From contig NZ_CDSC02000233.1 in NCBI RefSeq assembly GCF_001298715.1, forward strand, positions 1 to 6,388: a stretch of DNA of 6,388 bases, written 5' to 3'. Below are positions 6,318-6,388 of this stretch, in pieces. Below the pieces are notes generated by a model. The model worked only from the letters and a program-made list of their open reading frames with translations, searched no databases and had not been told where the DNA came from. The number at the start of each line of letters is the position of its first letter. Positions within the stretch are counted from its first letter, which is position 1. The position numbers were made by a program, and so were the translations under genes. The DNA is from Bathymodiolus azoricus thioautotrophic gill symbiont (GTDB lineage Bacteria; Pseudomonadota; Gammaproteobacteria; PS1; Pseudothioglobaceae).

Positions 6318-6326
6318 TGGTCTTTT

Positions 6327-6344
6327 ATGCTTGCCTACAAGCTT
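6327..6344 (-). repeat. Tandem leader repeat, first copy
   Basis: Minus-strand AAGCTTGTAGGCAAGCAT, starting 27 nt upstream of the second copy. GCTTG/CAAGC form a five-pair stem around a UAGG loop, extendable by three pairs beyond an A-A mismatch. It is followed by AAAAGACC, aligning with GAAGACC after the second copy, so the full unit is about 26 nt. Confidence 0.8.
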
Positions 6345-6360
6345 AACGGATACAAATAAA

Positions 6361-6388
6361 ATTATACACAAATTTTTTATTTAGCAAA
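6361..6388 (-). promoter_or_regulatory. Putative promoter of the leftward operon or leader RNA
   Basis: A perfect TATAAT reads leftward at 6366-6361 in very AT-rich DNA. The -35 region falls at the window edge: TTTGCT (6388-6383, 16-nt spacer) or TTGCTA (6387-6382, 15-nt spacer) are weak fits. Transcription would start near 6354. One minus-strand frame is open from the edge to a TAA at 6343-6345, so the end of an upstream gene here cannot be fully excluded. Confidence 0.5.

Larger units (their letters stand above)
6271..6354 (-). ncRNA. Candidate ~84-nt leader RNA: two repeat hairpins plus terminator
   Basis: If transcription starts about seven nt after the TATAAT and stops at the U-tract, the product is a short RNA of about 84 nt made of two near-identical small hairpins and a terminator. 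It may be an attenuated leader, a stand-alone small RNA, or an RNA partner of the NYN protein. I recognise no known RNA family. Ends are predicted only. Confidence 0.4.

Noticed and set aside
6300..6344. Two repeats as a minimal CRISPR array
   Set aside because: The spacing between copies is only nine nt, the units are parts of a transcribed leader, and no cas gene is present.

Overview
The window is AT-rich (roughly 35-40% G+C by eye) and reads as a gammaproteobacterial chromosome. L13, S9, glutaredoxin 3, GpsA and the PabA/TrpG protein all look like gammaproteobacterial proteins, and a yibN-grxC-gpsA run follows the E. coli yibN-grxC-secB-gpsA order. A low-GC free-living or symbiotic marine gammaproteobacterium (for example of the SUP05/Thioglobus type) would fit, but that is inference; the sequence does not prove the genus.

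Layout. Positions 2-1183 (+) hold the 3' part of a phosphoethanolamine transferase gene whose beginning lies left of the window. Next comes the ribosomal pair rplM-rpsI (+, 1248-2102), with a perfect TATAAT box in the preceding gap and an intrinsic terminator at 2122-2150. The rest of the window is one tightly packed leftward operon of seven genes (-, 6250 down to 2180). In transcription order these are a NYN-domain (PIN-like) putative RNase, pabA/trpG-type glutamine amidotransferase, a membrane-anchored rhodanese (yibN-like), glutaredoxin 3 (grxC), glycerol-3-phosphate dehydrogenase (gpsA), a histidine phosphatase and a Bax-like secreted glucosaminidase. Gene junctions range from a 10-nt overlap to a 10-nt gap. 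Strong Shine-Dalgarno sites precede the NYN gene, yibN and grxC; the other four genes lack a clear one and appear to rely on translational coupling.

The most unusual part is the ~140-nt leader of that operon (6251-6388). Read on the minus strand it contains, in order, a TATAAT box, two copies of a ~26-nt repeat that can each fold into a small hairpin, a strong intrinsic terminator with a U8 tract, a Shine-Dalgarno site, and the NYN gene. No promoter fits between terminator and ribosome binding site, so the operon seems to depend on read-through of the terminator unless an internal promoter was missed. This is the architecture of an attenuator. It also resembles type III toxin-antitoxin loci (promoter, tandem RNA repeats, terminator, RNase gene), here with a NYN-domain protein in place of a ToxN-like toxin. 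That second reading is speculative: there are only two repeats and the gene is fused into a housekeeping operon.

Functionally the operon mixes chorismate-linked amidotransfer (folate or tryptophan), thiol/sulfur chemistry, phospholipid precursor synthesis and cell-wall trimming. No single pathway unites them. No CRISPR array, insertion sequence, tRNA or rRNA was seen, and no gene-free stretch exceeds 300 bases.
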